44,246 nt of DNA from an uncultured Verrucomicrobiales bacterium (lineage in GTDB: Bacteria > Verrucomicrobiota > Verrucomicrobiia > Verrucomicrobiales > Akkermansiaceae). The DNA lies in the NCBI GenBank assembly GCA_947039485.1, contig CAMQZC010000021.1:1-44246 (forward strand), given 5' to 3'. Of this stretch, positions 24,463 to 34,752 are shown one piece after another. A program made the position numbers and the translations under genes. Under the pieces are notes generated by a model that had not been told where the DNA came from, searched no databases, and saw only the letters and a list, made by a program, of their open reading frames with translations. Position 1 is the stretch's first letter, and every line of letters starts with the position of its first letter.

Positions 24463-25005
24463 ATGAATTCCGATAAGAAAATCATCATCGACGGTCTCCA
24501 GGAGAAGGTTGTAGCCTCCCCCTTCTTGCTCGTCATTGACTACACCGCTATCTCGGTGCCTGAGTTCACAAAGCTCCGTGTTGAGCTTGCCGCCGTAGGC
24601 GCAAGCTGCATGGTTGCTAAGAACACCTTTATGGTAAAGGCTCTCGCTGCAGCAGGTCTCCCTGACATCTCCGCTAACCTCGTAGGCCAAGTTGCCTTCG
24701 TCATGGGTGAAGATGACGTCTGTGCGGCTGCTAAAGCTATCAACGCTTTTGCTAGGCTTAGCAAAAAGGCTGCTTACCGCGTAGGCATCCTTGATGGCGC
24801 TGAAATCGACGCTGAGAAGATTACCATGCTTGGTAACCTTCCCAACCGCGACGGTCTCCGTAGCCAACTCCTCAGTGTTATCAACGGTGCAGGCTCCGCC
24901 CTCGCCCGTGTTATCCAAGCTTACGTCGACGCAAGTGGCGAAGCACCTGCTGAAGAAACACCTGCTGAAGAAGCAGCTGTTGAAGAAGCACCCACCGCTC
25001 AATAA
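24463..25005 (+). CDS. rplJ: 50S ribosomal protein L10
   Basis: Anchors L12 dimers to the ribosome stalk; 180 residues. The rRNA-binding N-terminal domain has VVASPFLLVIDYTAISVPEF and ASCMVAKNTFMVKALAAAG. The C-terminal helix that holds L12 (LLSVINGAGSALARVIQAY) ends in an Ala/Glu-rich tail (PAEETPAEEAAVEEAP). It starts 26 bp after rplA. Unlike in most bacteria, rplL does not follow closely: 230 bp of structured sequence separates the two. Confidence 0.97.
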   Translation: MNSDKKIIIDGLQEKVVASPFLLVIDYTAISVPEFTKLRVELAAVGASCMVAKNTFMVKALAAAGLPDISANLVGQVAFVMGEDDVCAAAKAINAFARLSKKAAYRVGILDGAEIDAEKITMLGNLPNRDGLRSQLLSVINGAGSALARVIQAYVDASGEAPAEETPAEEAAVEEAPTAQ

Positions 25006-25235
25006 GCACCTCGCTTTTGATTTTTTGAGCTCTGACGCTGCCTAAAACAGCGTCAGAGTATAAAAAAACTCATAGCAAACATAAAAACCTTGAACAGATG
25101 GCAAAGCTGTGTTATCAACACCGCACTGCCTGAAAATAATCGGGTCTCTGTCGGTCCTCCGGCCGGTGAGAACTGAAATGGGTGGGATGCCCCCACCTGC
25201 GACAAGAACCAATTAAATACATAGAAAATAATAAA
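25006..25235 (+). ncRNA. Structured intergenic RNA between rplJ and rplL
   Basis: Four hairpins follow one another. (1) CTCTGACGCTG/CAGCGTCAGAG, 11 perfect pairs (25030-25058). (2) GGCA...GTGTT-ATC-AACAC...TGCC (25100-25130). (3) TCTC-GTCGG-TCCT-CCGGC-GAGA (25145-25171). (4) GGTGGG-ATGCC-CCCACC (25181-25197). None is followed by a T-run on the plus strand. The region ends in an A-rich, unstructured stretch before rplL. Likely roles are mRNA processing or a cis-acting leader that raises L12 output; both are inference. Confidence 0.6.
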
Positions 25236-25601
25236 ATGGCCGATCTCAATAATATCGCTGAAGAACTTGGTAAGCTCACAATCCTTGAAGCTGCTGAACT
25301 CGTAAAAATGCTCGAAGAAAAATGGGGCGTTTCCGCCGCTGCTCCTACAGCTGCCGCTGCAGCTCCTGCTGAAGCTGCTGAAGAAAAGACATCCTTTGAT
25401 GTTGAACTCACAGAAGCTGGTAGCAGCAAGATTAGCGCCATTAAGGCAGTACGCGAAGTTAAGCCCGGTCTCGGTCTTGCTGACGCTAAGAAGCTTGTTG
25501 AAAGCGCTCCTGTTATCGTCATCGAAGGCGCTACCAAGGAAGAAGCTGACAAAGCTAAAGCTTCTCTCGAAGCTGCCGGTGCTAAAGTCACCATTAAGTA
25601 A
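25236..25601 (+). CDS. rplL: 50S ribosomal protein L7/L12
   Basis: Flexible stalk protein that recruits translation GTPases, present in several copies per ribosome; 121 residues, the family size. The N-terminal dimerisation domain ([22 protein letters not shown]) is followed by an Ala/Pro hinge ([17 protein letters not shown]) and the C-terminal factor-binding domain ([30 protein letters not shown]). The ATG at 25236 matches the family start; an upstream in-frame codon would add an unrelated stretch. A-rich leader, no SD. Confidence 0.97.
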   Translation: MADLNNIAEELGKLTILEAAELVKMLEEKWGVSAAAPTAAAAAPAEAAEEKTSFDVELTEAGSSKISAIKAVREVKPGLGLADAKKLVESAPVIVIEGATKEEADKAKASLEAAGAKVTIK

Positions 25602-25902
25602 GTTTTTTACTTTGACGCTTGTAGGAGGGGGATTCGTCCCTCTCCTGCTTGCGCGTCTAGTGAAATATTGCTTTTTAGCTAGCTAGACTAACACAAGCCG
25701 CAGACTTTTAACCTGCAACACAATGCCGCCACCTCTGCCAAGCAGAGATTAGCCCTCTTAGTTAGCTCGCTGAGTAAGGGAAGGTATGCCTCATCTGTAG
25801 GATCGACCCGCGACTTGAACAGCAAGTCGCAGGTCGGTTTTACTACTAAAATCGAGCTTCACACCCAGCTGAGGGTGTACACAACCTATCTCCGCCACTT
25901 TC
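25602..25902 (+). promoter_or_regulatory. rplL-rpoB intergenic region with processing stem and attenuator
   Basis: These 301 bp hold several stems. AGGAGGGGGA-TTCG-TCCCTCTCCT (25623-25646) has a UUCG-type loop and is enclosed by GACGC/GCGTC (25611-25656). TCTGC-CAA-GCAGA follows. Next is a terminator-like hairpin GACC-C-GCGACTT/AAGTCGC-A-GGTC (25805-25835) followed by GGTTTTACT. Finally ACACCC/GGGTGT (25861-25878) lies just before rpoB. E. coli also has an attenuator and an RNase III site here, which lower rpoBC relative to rplL. No separate strong promoter is visible. Confidence 0.6.
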
Positions 25903-28900
25903 ATGTCTAAGCCCAAGCAAGAGCGAATCAGTTTCGGCAAAATCAAAGAGGTTATCCAACCTCCCAATTTGATTGAGATCCAGACGAAATCCTACGAAGA
26001 ATTTCTTCAACGTTTTTCAGATCCGGATAAACGCCTAAAAATCGGCCTGCAAGCCGTACTTTCTGAGCATTTCCCCATCGAGAGTTACGATGGCCAAATT
26101 AAGCTTGAGTATGACTCATACGAGATCTCACCTCCGAAAACATCGGACTTTGCCGCCATCCGTGCGGGTGAGACCTATAGCGCATCCATCTACGTGAAGT
26201 TCCGCCTGCATTGTGCGGACTACACGACAGAAGAAAATGTATACATGGGAGAGATTCCCATGATTACCGACCGCGGTACATTCGTGGTGAACGGTGCTGA
26301 GCGCGTTATCGTTGCCCAGCTTCACCGCTCACCCGGTATCTGCTTTGAGAAAGCTCGCCACACCAATGGTAAGGATATCTATTCCTTCCGCATCATTCCT
26401 GATCGCGGTTCATGGCTTGAGGTGCAGTTTGACACCAATGACTTGATGTATGTCTTTCTCGATCGCCGCCGTCGTCGTCGCAAGTTCCTTGCAACTACCT
26501 TCCTGCGCTATCTTGGCTATGAGACTGATCGTCAGATCATCGAGCAGTTCTTTAGCATTCAAAAGCTCGCTCTTACCGACGTTACTGGTGAAGAACTTGA
26601 GTACCTTGTACCCTTTGAAGATGTCAAGCATGGTGATGAAGGCGACCGCAAGGGCGTCGTCATCGCAAAGGCTTACGAGCCCTTCAGCCTTGCAACCATC
26701 AAAAAGATGGTAGAGCTCGGAATTGATGAGATCGAAGTCATTGATCAACGCGAAGAAGAAACGCTTGTCAAGACCCTCAAGAAGGATCTTGCCTCTGATC
26801 GCGAAACCGCGCTGAAGGAAATCTTCCGCAAGTTCCGTCCCGGTGATCCCTCCTCTGTGCAGCAGGCAGCTGCTGCCCTCGACCGCCTCTTTAAGGAAGT
26901 CAAGAAGTATGACCTCACTCGCGTGGGTCGCTACAAGCTCAATCAGAAGCTTGGTCTTGATATCCCTGAAGACGTGCGCCTCATCCAGCCCATCGACTTC
27001 CTCGCAGCAGTCAAATACTTGCTGCGTCTCAAGAATGGTGAAGGCAACGTTGATGACATCGACCACCTTGGCAACCGCCGTGTGCGTGCCGTTGGTGAGC
27101 TTGTCGGCAATCAATGCCGCGTAGGCCTCGCTCGTACTGAGCGCCTCGTTAAGGAACGCATGACTCTCTGCGATACAACTCGCACCGATATCACACCTAG
27201 CAAATTAATCAACCCCAAGGCCCTGAGTGCCGTAGTCCGCGACTTCTTCGGTCGTAGCCAGCTCTCACAGTTCATGGATCAGATTAACCCTCTTGCTGAG
27301 CTCACGCATAAGCGCCGCCTCTCCGCCCTTGGGCCTGGTGGTCTTAATCGCGACCGCGCTGGCTTTGAGGTACGTGACGTTCACACCTCCCATTACGGTC
27401 GAATCTGCCCTATTGAGACCCCTGAAGGTCCCAACATTGGTCTGATTAACTCCCTCTGCACCTACGCACGCATCGACGACTATGGCTTCATCGAGACGCC
27501 ATTCCGTCGTGTGAAGCACATTGTTGAAAATGACAAAAAGGGTGCAGTCATTAACTCTGAGACTATCATCACCAATGAGATCGAGTATCTCACGGCTGAT
27601 AAAGAAGAGTACCATCTCATCGCACAGGCAAACAACGCCATCGACGATGACAATGGTCGTGGCCACTTCATCGCCCCCCGCGTCACAGCTCGTGAACACG
27701 GTGAGTTCATCGAAGTAGACTCCACAAAGGTAAGCTACATGGACGTTTCGCCCAAGCAGATTATCTCCATTGCAGCTGGTCTCATTCCCTTCCTCGAGCA
27801 TGATGATGCTAACCGTGCACTCATGGGTGCAAACATGCAACGTCAGGGTGTGCCCCTCATGGTCAACCAGTCCCCACTCGTGGGTACAGGCATCGAGGCA
27901 AAGTGCGCTGCTGACAGCTGGGCTGTCGTCATCGCTGATGCCCCTGGTATCGTAGCATCCTCCTCTGCTGAGTACATCGTAACAACACCTGATGGTGAGT
28001 TGCCAGTATCACCTCAGCGCTGGTTGAGCGAGCCTGACTGTGTCTCTACAGACGCTGACAATGGCATCTACGTTTACCAACTCCGCAAGTTCATGCGCTC
28101 CAACGCCTCCACCTGCATCAACCAAAAACCCATCGTCATGCGTGGCGACGTGATTAAGGCTGGTGATGTGCTCGCTGATGGACCATGTACAGATGGTGGT
28201 GAGCTGGCCCTTGGTCGCAACGTACTGGTGGCTTACATGTCATGGTACGGTTACAACTTCGAAGATGCTATCATCATCTCTGAGCGACTCGTTCAAGAAG
28301 ATGCCTACACCTCCATTCACATTGATGAGTTTGAAGAGAAGGCACGTGATACGAAGCTCGGACCTGAAGAAATCACACGTGACATCCCCAACGTTGGTGA
28401 TGAAGCCCTCAAAAATCTCGGCAGCGACGGTGTTATCCGCATCGGTGCAGAGGTCAAGCCAGGCGACATCCTCGTAGGTAAGATTACGCCTAAGAGCGAA
28501 ACGGAACTCGCCCCAGAAGAACGCCTCCTGCGCGCTATCTTTGGTGAAAAAGCCGCTGACGTCAAGGACACCTCCATGCGCGTACCTCCCGGTACAACTG
28601 GTGTTGTCATGGACGTTCGCATCGTGCGCTCCGCCGCCCCTGGTTCTGCCCTTGTCGATATCGAGAAGGAAAGCCAGAAGCAGCGCAAAAAGGTAGACGT
28701 CGAGTACGACAAGCAAAAAGATGCCCTCATTGAGCAGCTCACAAGCAAGCTCTCCGATCGCCTTCTTGGTGAGAAAATCCCTCTTGAGGTAACACGTGCT
28801 GGCACGAGTGATGTAATCATTCCCGCCAATCGCAAGATTACCAAGACACTCCTGCGCAAGCTCGCTGTCAACCATGCTCAAATCGACATGGATCCCAGCC

Positions 28901-29970
28901 CCGTGCGCAATCAAATCTTTGAGACCATCAACATCTATGAGCCACGCTTCCGCGAGCTTGATGATGAACGTGACCGCAAGCTCGATCAAATCGAGGCTGG
29001 TACCGAGATGGACCCAGGTGTCGTGACAGAAGTCAAGGTCTACATCGCAACCAAGCGCAAGCTCGGTGTGGGTGACAAGATGGCTGGTCGTCATGGTAAC
29101 AAGGGTGTTTGCTCCCGCGTGCTTCCTATCGAAGACATGCCTTACCTCGAAGACGGTACCCCCGTTGACATCATTCTCAACCCGCTCGGCGTGCCTTCAC
29201 GTATGAACGTGGGTCAGGTGCTGGAAGCTCACTTAGGTGTAGCTGCTAAGGCTCTTGGCTTCAAGGTTGCAACACCCGTCTTTGACGGTATTGATGAGGC
29301 CAAGATTTGGGACTACATGGGTCAAGCTAAGAAAGTTGACGGTTACACATGGGTCGGTGACGGCAAAGATGGTACAGTCGCTGGTAAGAGCCGCCTCATT
29401 GACGGTCTCACAGGTGATTACTTCCACTACCCTGTGGTGGTTGGTTTCACCTACATGCTCAAGCTCAATCACCTTGTTGCTGATAAGGTTCACGCCCGTG
29501 CCGTTGGTACTTACTCGCTGGTAACACAGCAGCCTCTTGGTGGTAAGGCCCAACATGGTGGTCAGCGTTTTGGGGAAATGGAAGTCTGGGCTATGGAAGC
29601 CTATGGCGCCGCCTACACCCTCCAAGAGCTACTCACCGTCAAGTCTGACGATGTCCAAGGACGCACACGCATCTATGAGAATATCGTCAAGGGTGATAAC
29701 TCCCTTGAAGCTGGTACGCCTGAGTCCTTCAACGTACTGATCAAGGAAATGCAGTCCCTCTGCCTCAACGTCAAGCCTACGGAAAAACGCGACCGCGTCA
29801 ATGCTCCTCAGAATTCGGATGACTTCTTCACTCTCCTTGCAGAGGGCGATGAATTTGCCGAAGATGAAGCCTTTGATATCGACGCCGATTTTGAAGCTGA
29901 TGACAATGATATGGAGTTCTCCGCCGACGCTGATACCAGCGAAGACGAGTCTGAAAACTCCGAGATGTAA
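25903..29970 (+). CDS. rpoB: DNA-directed RNA polymerase subunit beta
   Basis: Catalytic subunit of RNA polymerase, 1355 residues. Conserved blocks: EMPMIT-like GEIPMITDRGTFVVNGAERVIV, the rifampicin region QLSQFMDQINPLAELTHKRRLSALGPGG, FEVRDVHTSHYGRICPIETPEGPNIGLI, GYNFEDAIIIS, and GDKMAGRHGNKGV. In the rifampicin cluster, Ile stands where E. coli has Asn518, while Asp516, His526 and Ser531 are kept. The C-terminus carries an extra acidic tail of about 40 residues (FAEDEAFDIDADFEADD). rpoC follows after 65 bp. No SD sequence. Confidence 0.98.
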   Translation: MSKPKQERISFGKIKEVIQPPNLIEIQTKSYEEFLQRFSDPDKRLKIGLQAVLSEHFPIESYDGQIKLEYDSYEISPPKTSDFAAIRAGETYSASIYVKFRLHCADYTTEENVYMGEIPMITDRGTFVVNGAERVIVAQLHRSPGICFEKARHTNGKDIYSFRIIPDRGSWLEVQFDTNDLMYVFLDRRRRRRKFLATTFLRYLGYETDRQIIEQFFSIQKLALTDVTGEELEYLVPFEDVKHGDEGDRKGVVIAKAYEPFSLATIKKMVELGIDEIEVIDQREEETLVKTLKKDLASDRETALKEIFRKFRPGDPSSVQQAAAALDRLFKEVKKYDLTRVGRYKLNQKLGLDIPEDVRLIQPIDFLAAVKYLLRLKNGEGNVDDIDHLGNRRVRAVGELVGNQCRVGLARTERLVKERMTLCDTTRTDITPSKLINPKALSAVVRDFFGRSQLSQFMDQINPLAELTHKRRLSALGPGGLNRDRAGFEVRDVHTSHYGRICPIETPEGPNIGLINSLCTYARIDDYGFIETPFRRVKHIVENDKKGAVINSETIITNEIEYLTADKEEYHLIAQANNAIDDDNGRGHFIAPRVTAREHGEFIEVDSTKVSYMDVSPKQIISIAAGLIPFLEHDDANRALMGANMQRQGVPLMVNQSPLVGTGIEAKCAADSWAVVIADAPGIVASSSAEYIVTTPDGELPVSPQRWLSEPDCVSTDADNGIYVYQLRKFMRSNASTCINQKPIVMRGDVIKAGDVLADGPCTDGGELALGRNVLVAYMSWYGYNFEDAIIISERLVQEDAYTSIHIDEFEEKARDTKLGPEEITRDIPNVGDEALKNLGSDGVIRIGAEVKPGDILVGKITPKSETELAPEERLLRAIFGEKAADVKDTSMRVPPGTTGVVMDVRIVRSAAPGSALVDIEKESQKQRKKVDVEYDKQKDALIEQLTSKLSDRLLGEKIPLEVTRAGTSDVIIPANRKITKTLLRKLAVNHAQIDMDPSPVRNQIFETINIYEPRFRELDDERDRKLDQIEAGTEMDPGVVTEVKVYIATKRKLGVGDKMAGRHGNKGVCSRVLPIEDMPYLEDGTPVDIILNPLGVPSRMNVGQVLEAHLGVAAKALGFKVATPVFDGIDEAKIWDYMGQAKKVDGYTWVGDGKDGTVAGKSRLIDGLTGDYFHYPVVVGFTYMLKLNHLVADKVHARAVGTYSLVTQQPLGGKAQHGGQRFGEMEVWAMEAYGAAYTLQELLTVKSDDVQGRTRIYENIVKGDNSLEAGTPESFNVLIKEMQSLCLNVKPTEKRDRVNAPQNSDDFFTLLAEGDEFAEDEAFDIDADFEADDNDMEFSADADTSEDESENSEM

Positions 29971-30035
29971 ATTTGTAACCGCTGCCTGCATCACGTATGC
30001 AGGCGGCACAAAAACTTAATATTCTTTATACTGAT

Positions 30036-33000
30036 ATGTCTTATATCGATCTTAATAACGAGAAGCCCAAGAACTTCGACCAGGTTTGCATTTCTGTGGC
30101 CAGCCCTGAGGACATCAAGCGATGGTCCAGTGGTGAAGTCAAGAACCCCGAGACCATTAATTACCGTACTTTCAAGCCTGAAAAGGGTGGTCTCTTCTGC
30201 GAACGCATCTTTGGACCTACCCGTGACATGGAATGCTCCTGTGGCCGCTACAAGCGCGCCAAGAACAAGGGCATGATTTGTGACCGCTGTGGTGTCGAAG
30301 TGACTAGCTCTCGCGTCCGTCGTGAGCGCATGGGCCACATCGACCTCGCCGTACCAGTCACGCACATTTGGTTCTACAAGTGCATGCCTAGCCGCATCGG
30401 CCTCATGCTCGACCTCACCGCTCGTGATCTTGAGCGCGTGATTTACTACGAAGATTACATCGTGATTGACCCCAAGGGTGTCAACGGCATTGAGCGCAGT
30501 CAGATTCTTACCGAGGATGACTACGAAAACTTGCTTGACGACTACGGTGATGATGCTCCAGACGCAGCCATGGGTGCAGATGCTATCCATCAACTGCTCG
30601 CCACCATTGACATGGAGGCGCTCATTGACCAGCTCCGTCAGGATATGGAAAAGACCAACTCCAAGCAGAACAAGCGCAAGTTTGCCAAGCGTCTGCAACT
30701 CGCACAAGGTTTCCGCGACAGCGATACCAAGCCCGAGTGGATGGTCCTTACCACACTCCCCGTCATCCCCCCTGATTTACGTCCTCTCGTCCCCCTTCCT
30801 GGTGGCCGCTTTGCGACATCTGATCTCAACGATCTTTATCGTCGTGTTATCAACCGCAATAACCGCTTGAAGGAGCTCGCTGCTCTTCAGACCCCTGAGG
30901 TCATCAAGCGTAATGAAATGCGCATGCTTCAGGAAGCTGTTGACGCACTCTTTGACAATGGCCGCCACGGTCGCCACGTCACAGGTGCTGGTAACCGCCC
31001 CCTCAAGTCCCTCTCTGATATGCTCAAGGGCAAGAGCGGTCGCTTCCGTCAGAATCTGCTCGGCAAGCGCGTTGACTACTCAGGTCGTTCCGTGATTGTG
31101 ATTGGACCTCACCTCAAGATGAACCAGTGCGGTCTTCCCAAGAAGATGGCGCTCACCTTGTTTGAGCCCTTCATCATCCACCGCCTCAAAGAACTTGGCT
31201 ACGTGCACACCGTGCGCTCAGCTAAGAAGATGATTGACCGCAAGGAATCTGTTGTTTGGGATATTCTGGAAGAAGTGACCAAGGGTCACCCCATCTTCCT
31301 CAACCGAGCTCCGACACTTCACCGTCTCTCCATCCAAGCCTTTGAGCCTGTGCTCATCGAAGGTTCTGCTATCCGTCTTCACCCCCTCGTATGTACTGGC
31401 TACAATGCTGACTTCGATGGTGACCAGATGGCTGTTCACGTACCGCTTAGTGTGGAAGCACAGCTGGAGGCTCGCCTCCTCATGCTCGCTCCCAACAACA
31501 TCTTCTCGCCAGCATCTGGCAAGCCAATTTGCACGCCTACACAGGACATTATTCTTGGTTCCTACTACCTCACACACACACGTGCAAAGGAAGTAAAGGA
31601 AAATCAAGATATTGCTCAGGCACTTCCCCTCTTTGAGTCTATCTCTGAGGTTGAGTTCGCAATTGCTGCTCGCAAGATTGCCTATCATCAGTGGATTCGC
31701 CTCAAGAATCCCGATTATGGCAAAACTGGAGTTGAGCTGCGCAAGATGGCATACAACCAAGAAAGCGTCACTCGCAAGATTATTGTGACTACCGCTGGTC
31801 GCGTACGCTTCAATGAAATTTGGCCCAATGAAATCGGTTATATCAACCGTAACGTTGGCAAGAAGCAGCTCGGTGATATCATCTGGCGCTGCTACCAAGC
31901 CTGCGGTCAGGCCAAGACAGTTGAGACACTCGATGCCCTCAAATCACTCGGCTACAAGGAAGCTACTCGCTCCGGTTGCTCCATTGGTATTGTGGACATG
32001 GTTATCCCTGAGAACAAGAACGCTCAGATTGCCAAGGCATACGAGCTCGTCACCGAAGTTGCTCAGCAATACGAAGACGGTCTCATCACCAATGGTGAAC
32101 GCTATGAAAAGGTCATTAACATCTGGTCCTCCACTACGGATGAGATTCAGAAGGAACTCTACACCAAGCTTGAGTTTAACACAGGCTCTGCCGTAGCCAG
32201 CCCTCTCTACATGATGGTTGACTCTGGTGCTCGTGGTAACAAGGCACAGGTCAAGCAGCTCTCGGGTATGCGCGGTCTGATGGCTAAGCCCTCAGGTGAG
32301 ATTATGGAGCGTCCAATTACCTCCAACTTCCGTGAAGGTCTTTCCGTGCTTGAGTACTTCATCTCAACTCACGGTGCCCGTAAGGGTCTCTCTGACACCG
32401 CCCTCAAGACGGCTGACTCCGGTTATATGACCCGTAAGCTCGTTGACGTCGCTCAAGACGTGATCGTGCGCCACGTGGATTGTGGAACTTCAGCAGGTAT
32501 CGTCATGAACGCCATCTATGATGGTGATGAGGAGGTAGCAACACTCGCAATGCGCATCTATGGTCGCGTCGCTTGTGATGAGATCAAGGACCCCAACACC
32601 AAGGAAGTCATCGTAGCTCGCAACGAGATTATCTCCGATGATATGGCAAAGCACATCGAGCTAGTAGGTATTGAGAAGGTGCGCGTGCGCTCCGTACTCA
32701 CCTGTGAACTCGGTAAGGGATGCTGCGCAAGCTGCTACGGTCTCAACCTCGCGACAGGTCGCGGAGTGAAGGTCGGTGAGGCAGTGGGCGTCATCGCTGC
32801 ACAGTCCATTGGTGAACCAGGTACACAGCTTACGATGCGTACGTTCCACGTTGGTGGTACTGCTACGTCATCTACTAGCCGCCCTGAATACATCGCTAAG
32901 ACAGCAGGTCGCGTCATTTATGATGAGAACCTGCGTGACCGCTGCGTCGAAGATGAGAATGGCAAGAATGTCGTCCTCTGCAAAAACGGCAGCATCAAGA

Positions 33001-34289
33001 TCTATGATGGCGATGGTAAAGAGCAAGAATCATTCCAACTGCCCCTCGGTGCCCTCATTGGTATCAAGGACGGAGGTATGGTTGAGGCTAAGTCAATCGT
33101 TGCTGAGTGGGATCCCTTTGCTATTCCAGTCATCTCTGGATTCGGCGGTCGCGTCGAGTTCGAAGACATGATTGAGGGTATTACCTGCCGTACCGAAGGT
33201 ACAGAGAGCGGTAAGGGTACACTCGTGGTCATTGATCACCGTCAGGACCTCTCTCCTCGCATCGTTGTTCATATCAAAGGACGCAAGGATACTCGCAGCT
33301 ACTCCATCCCCACAGGTGCTTATCTCGCCGTCTCCGACGGTGATCAAATCCATCCCGGTGCTCAGTTGGCCAAAACACCCCGCAAGGTGCAAAAGACCAA
33401 TGATATTACTGGGGGTCTTCCTCGCGTTGCTGAGCTTTTCGAAGCCCGCCGCCCGAAAGACACCTGCACTCTCGCAGAGATGGACGGTATCGTCGCTATC
33501 GACGACGCTATGATTCGTGGTAAGAAGGTTGTGACCATCTACCGTGACGTAGAAGCTCGTGAAGCTGCAGCTAAGGGTACACGCCGCCGTACGATCAAGA
33601 ACGACGACGAACAAGCCGCCCTCTCCATCAAGCACCTCGTGCCTACAGATCGTCATATCATCGTTCACGATGGTGACTTTGTCCGCTCTGGCGAGTCCCT
33701 CTCTGACGGCTCCGAAGCCTCGGATGAGATCCTGCGCATCAGCGGCAAGGAAGCCCTGCAAGAACACCTTGTCAACAAGGTCCAGCAGGTCTATCGTGTC
33801 CAAGGCGTAGAAATCAATGACAAGCATGTTGAAATCATCGTCTCTCAGATGCTGCGTAAGGTACGCATCAAGGATCCCGGTGACACAGGTCTTCTTTGGG
33901 GTGATGAGATTGATCGCACGACGCTCACTCGCATCAACAAAGAAACCCTCGCGATGAATGGTCGTGTAGCCGATAGTGATCCTATCCTCCTTGGTATCAC
34001 CAAGGCATCCCTCAAGACTGATTCCTTCATCTCAGCCGCATCCTTCCAGGACACGACACGCGTCCTTACCGAGGCTGCGACACTGGGCAAGGTTGACAAG
34101 CTTGAAGGCTTCAAGGAGAACGTCATCCTCGGTCACCTCATTCCTGCAGGTACCGGCTTTGACAAGTATCGCCACATCGTGGTTGATGCTGCTCCAGGTG
34201 CGATTCCCATCCCTCGTTCTACCTACAGTAATGAAGAGGATGATGCACCAATCAATGATGATGCCATCTCTGTTGGCTCTGATGATTAA
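30036..34289 (+). CDS. rpoC: DNA-directed RNA polymerase subunit beta'
   Basis: Catalytic subunit with the active-site Mg loop [12 protein letters not shown]; 1417 residues from the ATG at 30036 ([16 protein letters not shown]), the usual beta' start; an upstream in-frame codon adds an unrelated 13 residues. The N-terminal zinc site is [23 protein letters not shown], the second zinc site [13 protein letters not shown]. The trigger-loop region reads [17 protein letters not shown]. The C-terminus ends in an acidic stretch ([19 protein letters not shown]), of which a decayed second copy lies downstream. Closed by an intrinsic terminator. Confidence 0.98.
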   Translation: MSYIDLNNEKPKNFDQVCISVASPEDIKRWSSGEVKNPETINYRTFKPEKGGLFCERIFGPTRDMECSCGRYKRAKNKGMICDRCGVEVTSSRVRRERMGHIDLAVPVTHIWFYKCMPSRIGLMLDLTARDLERVIYYEDYIVIDPKGVNGIERSQILTEDDYENLLDDYGDDAPDAAMGADAIHQLLATIDMEALIDQLRQDMEKTNSKQNKRKFAKRLQLAQGFRDSDTKPEWMVLTTLPVIPPDLRPLVPLPGGRFATSDLNDLYRRVINRNNRLKELAALQTPEVIKRNEMRMLQEAVDALFDNGRHGRHVTGAGNRPLKSLSDMLKGKSGRFRQNLLGKRVDYSGRSVIVIGPHLKMNQCGLPKKMALTLFEPFIIHRLKELGYVHTVRSAKKMIDRKESVVWDILEEVTKGHPIFLNRAPTLHRLSIQAFEPVLIEGSAIRLHPLVCTGYNADFDGDQMAVHVPLSVEAQLEARLLMLAPNNIFSPASGKPICTPTQDIILGSYYLTHTRAKEVKENQDIAQALPLFESISEVEFAIAARKIAYHQWIRLKNPDYGKTGVELRKMAYNQESVTRKIIVTTAGRVRFNEIWPNEIGYINRNVGKKQLGDIIWRCYQACGQAKTVETLDALKSLGYKEATRSGCSIGIVDMVIPENKNAQIAKAYELVTEVAQQYEDGLITNGERYEKVINIWSSTTDEIQKELYTKLEFNTGSAVASPLYMMVDSGARGNKAQVKQLSGMRGLMAKPSGEIMERPITSNFREGLSVLEYFISTHGARKGLSDTALKTADSGYMTRKLVDVAQDVIVRHVDCGTSAGIVMNAIYDGDEEVATLAMRIYGRVACDEIKDPNTKEVIVARNEIISDDMAKHIELVGIEKVRVRSVLTCELGKGCCASCYGLNLATGRGVKVGEAVGVIAAQSIGEPGTQLTMRTFHVGGTATSSTSRPEYIAKTAGRVIYDENLRDRCVEDENGKNVVLCKNGSIKIYDGDGKEQESFQLPLGALIGIKDGGMVEAKSIVAEWDPFAIPVISGFGGRVEFEDMIEGITCRTEGTESGKGTLVVIDHRQDLSPRIVVHIKGRKDTRSYSIPTGAYLAVSDGDQIHPGAQLAKTPRKVQKTNDITGGLPRVAELFEARRPKDTCTLAEMDGIVAIDDAMIRGKKVVTIYRDVEAREAAAKGTRRRTIKNDDEQAALSIKHLVPTDRHIIVHDGDFVRSGESLSDGSEASDEILRISGKEALQEHLVNKVQQVYRVQGVEINDKHVEIIVSQMLRKVRIKDPGDTGLLWGDEIDRTTLTRINKETLAMNGRVADSDPILLGITKASLKTDSFISAASFQDTTRVLTEAATLGKVDKLEGFKENVILGHLIPAGTGFDKYRHIVVDAAPGAIPIPRSTYSNEEDDAPINDDAISVGSDD

Positions 34290-34315
34290 TTAGAGCATAC
34301 AGTCTAAATAACTTC

Positions 34316-34357
34316 CAGCCGCCCCCATGCACGATGCAGAGGGGCGGCTGATTTTTT
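34316..34357 (+). terminator. Intrinsic terminator after rpoC
   Basis: CAGCCGCCCC (34316-34325) pairs with GGGGCGGCTG (34341-34350) and is followed by ATTTTTTG. It lies 26 bp after the rpoC stop. Confidence 0.93.
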
Positions 34358-34434
34358 GTGCCCAGAGCGAAGAACGTTTGATCCAAGGCAGGGTATTTTA
34401 AATACGCTTTTAAATAAATTGTGCAAGTATTGGC

Positions 34435-34550
34435 AGATCGTGCGTGATGTTGCTCCAGGCGCGCTTTCTACTTCTCGTTCGAACAATCGTCATGACGAGG
34501 ATGATGCCATCTCTGTTGGCTCTGTTGATTCATTAGAGCATACTGTCTAA
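34435..34550 (+). pseudogene. Decayed in-frame copy of the rpoC C-terminus
   Basis: Reads KYWQIVRDVAPGALSTSRS... to [12 protein letters not shown], against [19 protein letters not shown]... [10 protein letters not shown] at the end of RpoC. The reading frame is kept: one gap of 18 bp removes six codons, and the old stop TAA has become TCA, so the frame runs through the former 3' flank (SLEHTV) to the next TAA. The similarity continues past the stop to about 34599 and includes one arm of the terminator hairpin. There is no start codon or promoter of its own; a remnant of a tandem duplication, not a working gene. Confidence 0.8.
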
Positions 34551-34714
34551 ATAAACTCACAGCCGCCCCATGCAAGTTGCTTTGAGTCCAGAGCGAAGCT
34601 AGTTTCAGAGATGTATGGTTTTTTTGATGGAATCTATCAATTTTGAATTGTTTGGACATAAGTCGCGGTTTTTTTACTTGACTCCTAGCTAGTATTTGCG
34701 ATGATGATAGGGCC

Positions 34715-34742
34715 TTGACATCATTAGATGTTATGTTATCAC
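34715..34742 (+). promoter_or_regulatory. Promoter candidate of the SGNH-autotransporter gene (extended -10)
   Basis: TTGACA (34715-34720), a 16-bp spacer and TATCAC (34737-34742), preceded by TGT as an extended -10. The predicted start near 34749 is about 4 nt before the ATG at 34753. Confidence 0.5.
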
Positions 34743-34752
34743 AACTTTTCCT

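Larger units (their letters stand above)
34290..34752. other. Region between rpoC and the SGNH protein gene
   Basis: These 463 bp hold the rpoC terminator (34316-34357), a decayed copy of the rpoC end and its downstream sequence (34435-34599), an AT-rich stretch of about 110 bp without a clear element, and a promoter candidate (34715-34742). No other gene is supported. Confidence 0.7.

Noticed and set aside
34356..34550. A separate 64-residue gene after rpoC
   Set aside because: The frame opens at a TTG inside the terminator tail, has no upstream signals, and its second half is a copy of the RpoC C-terminus; treated as a remnant.
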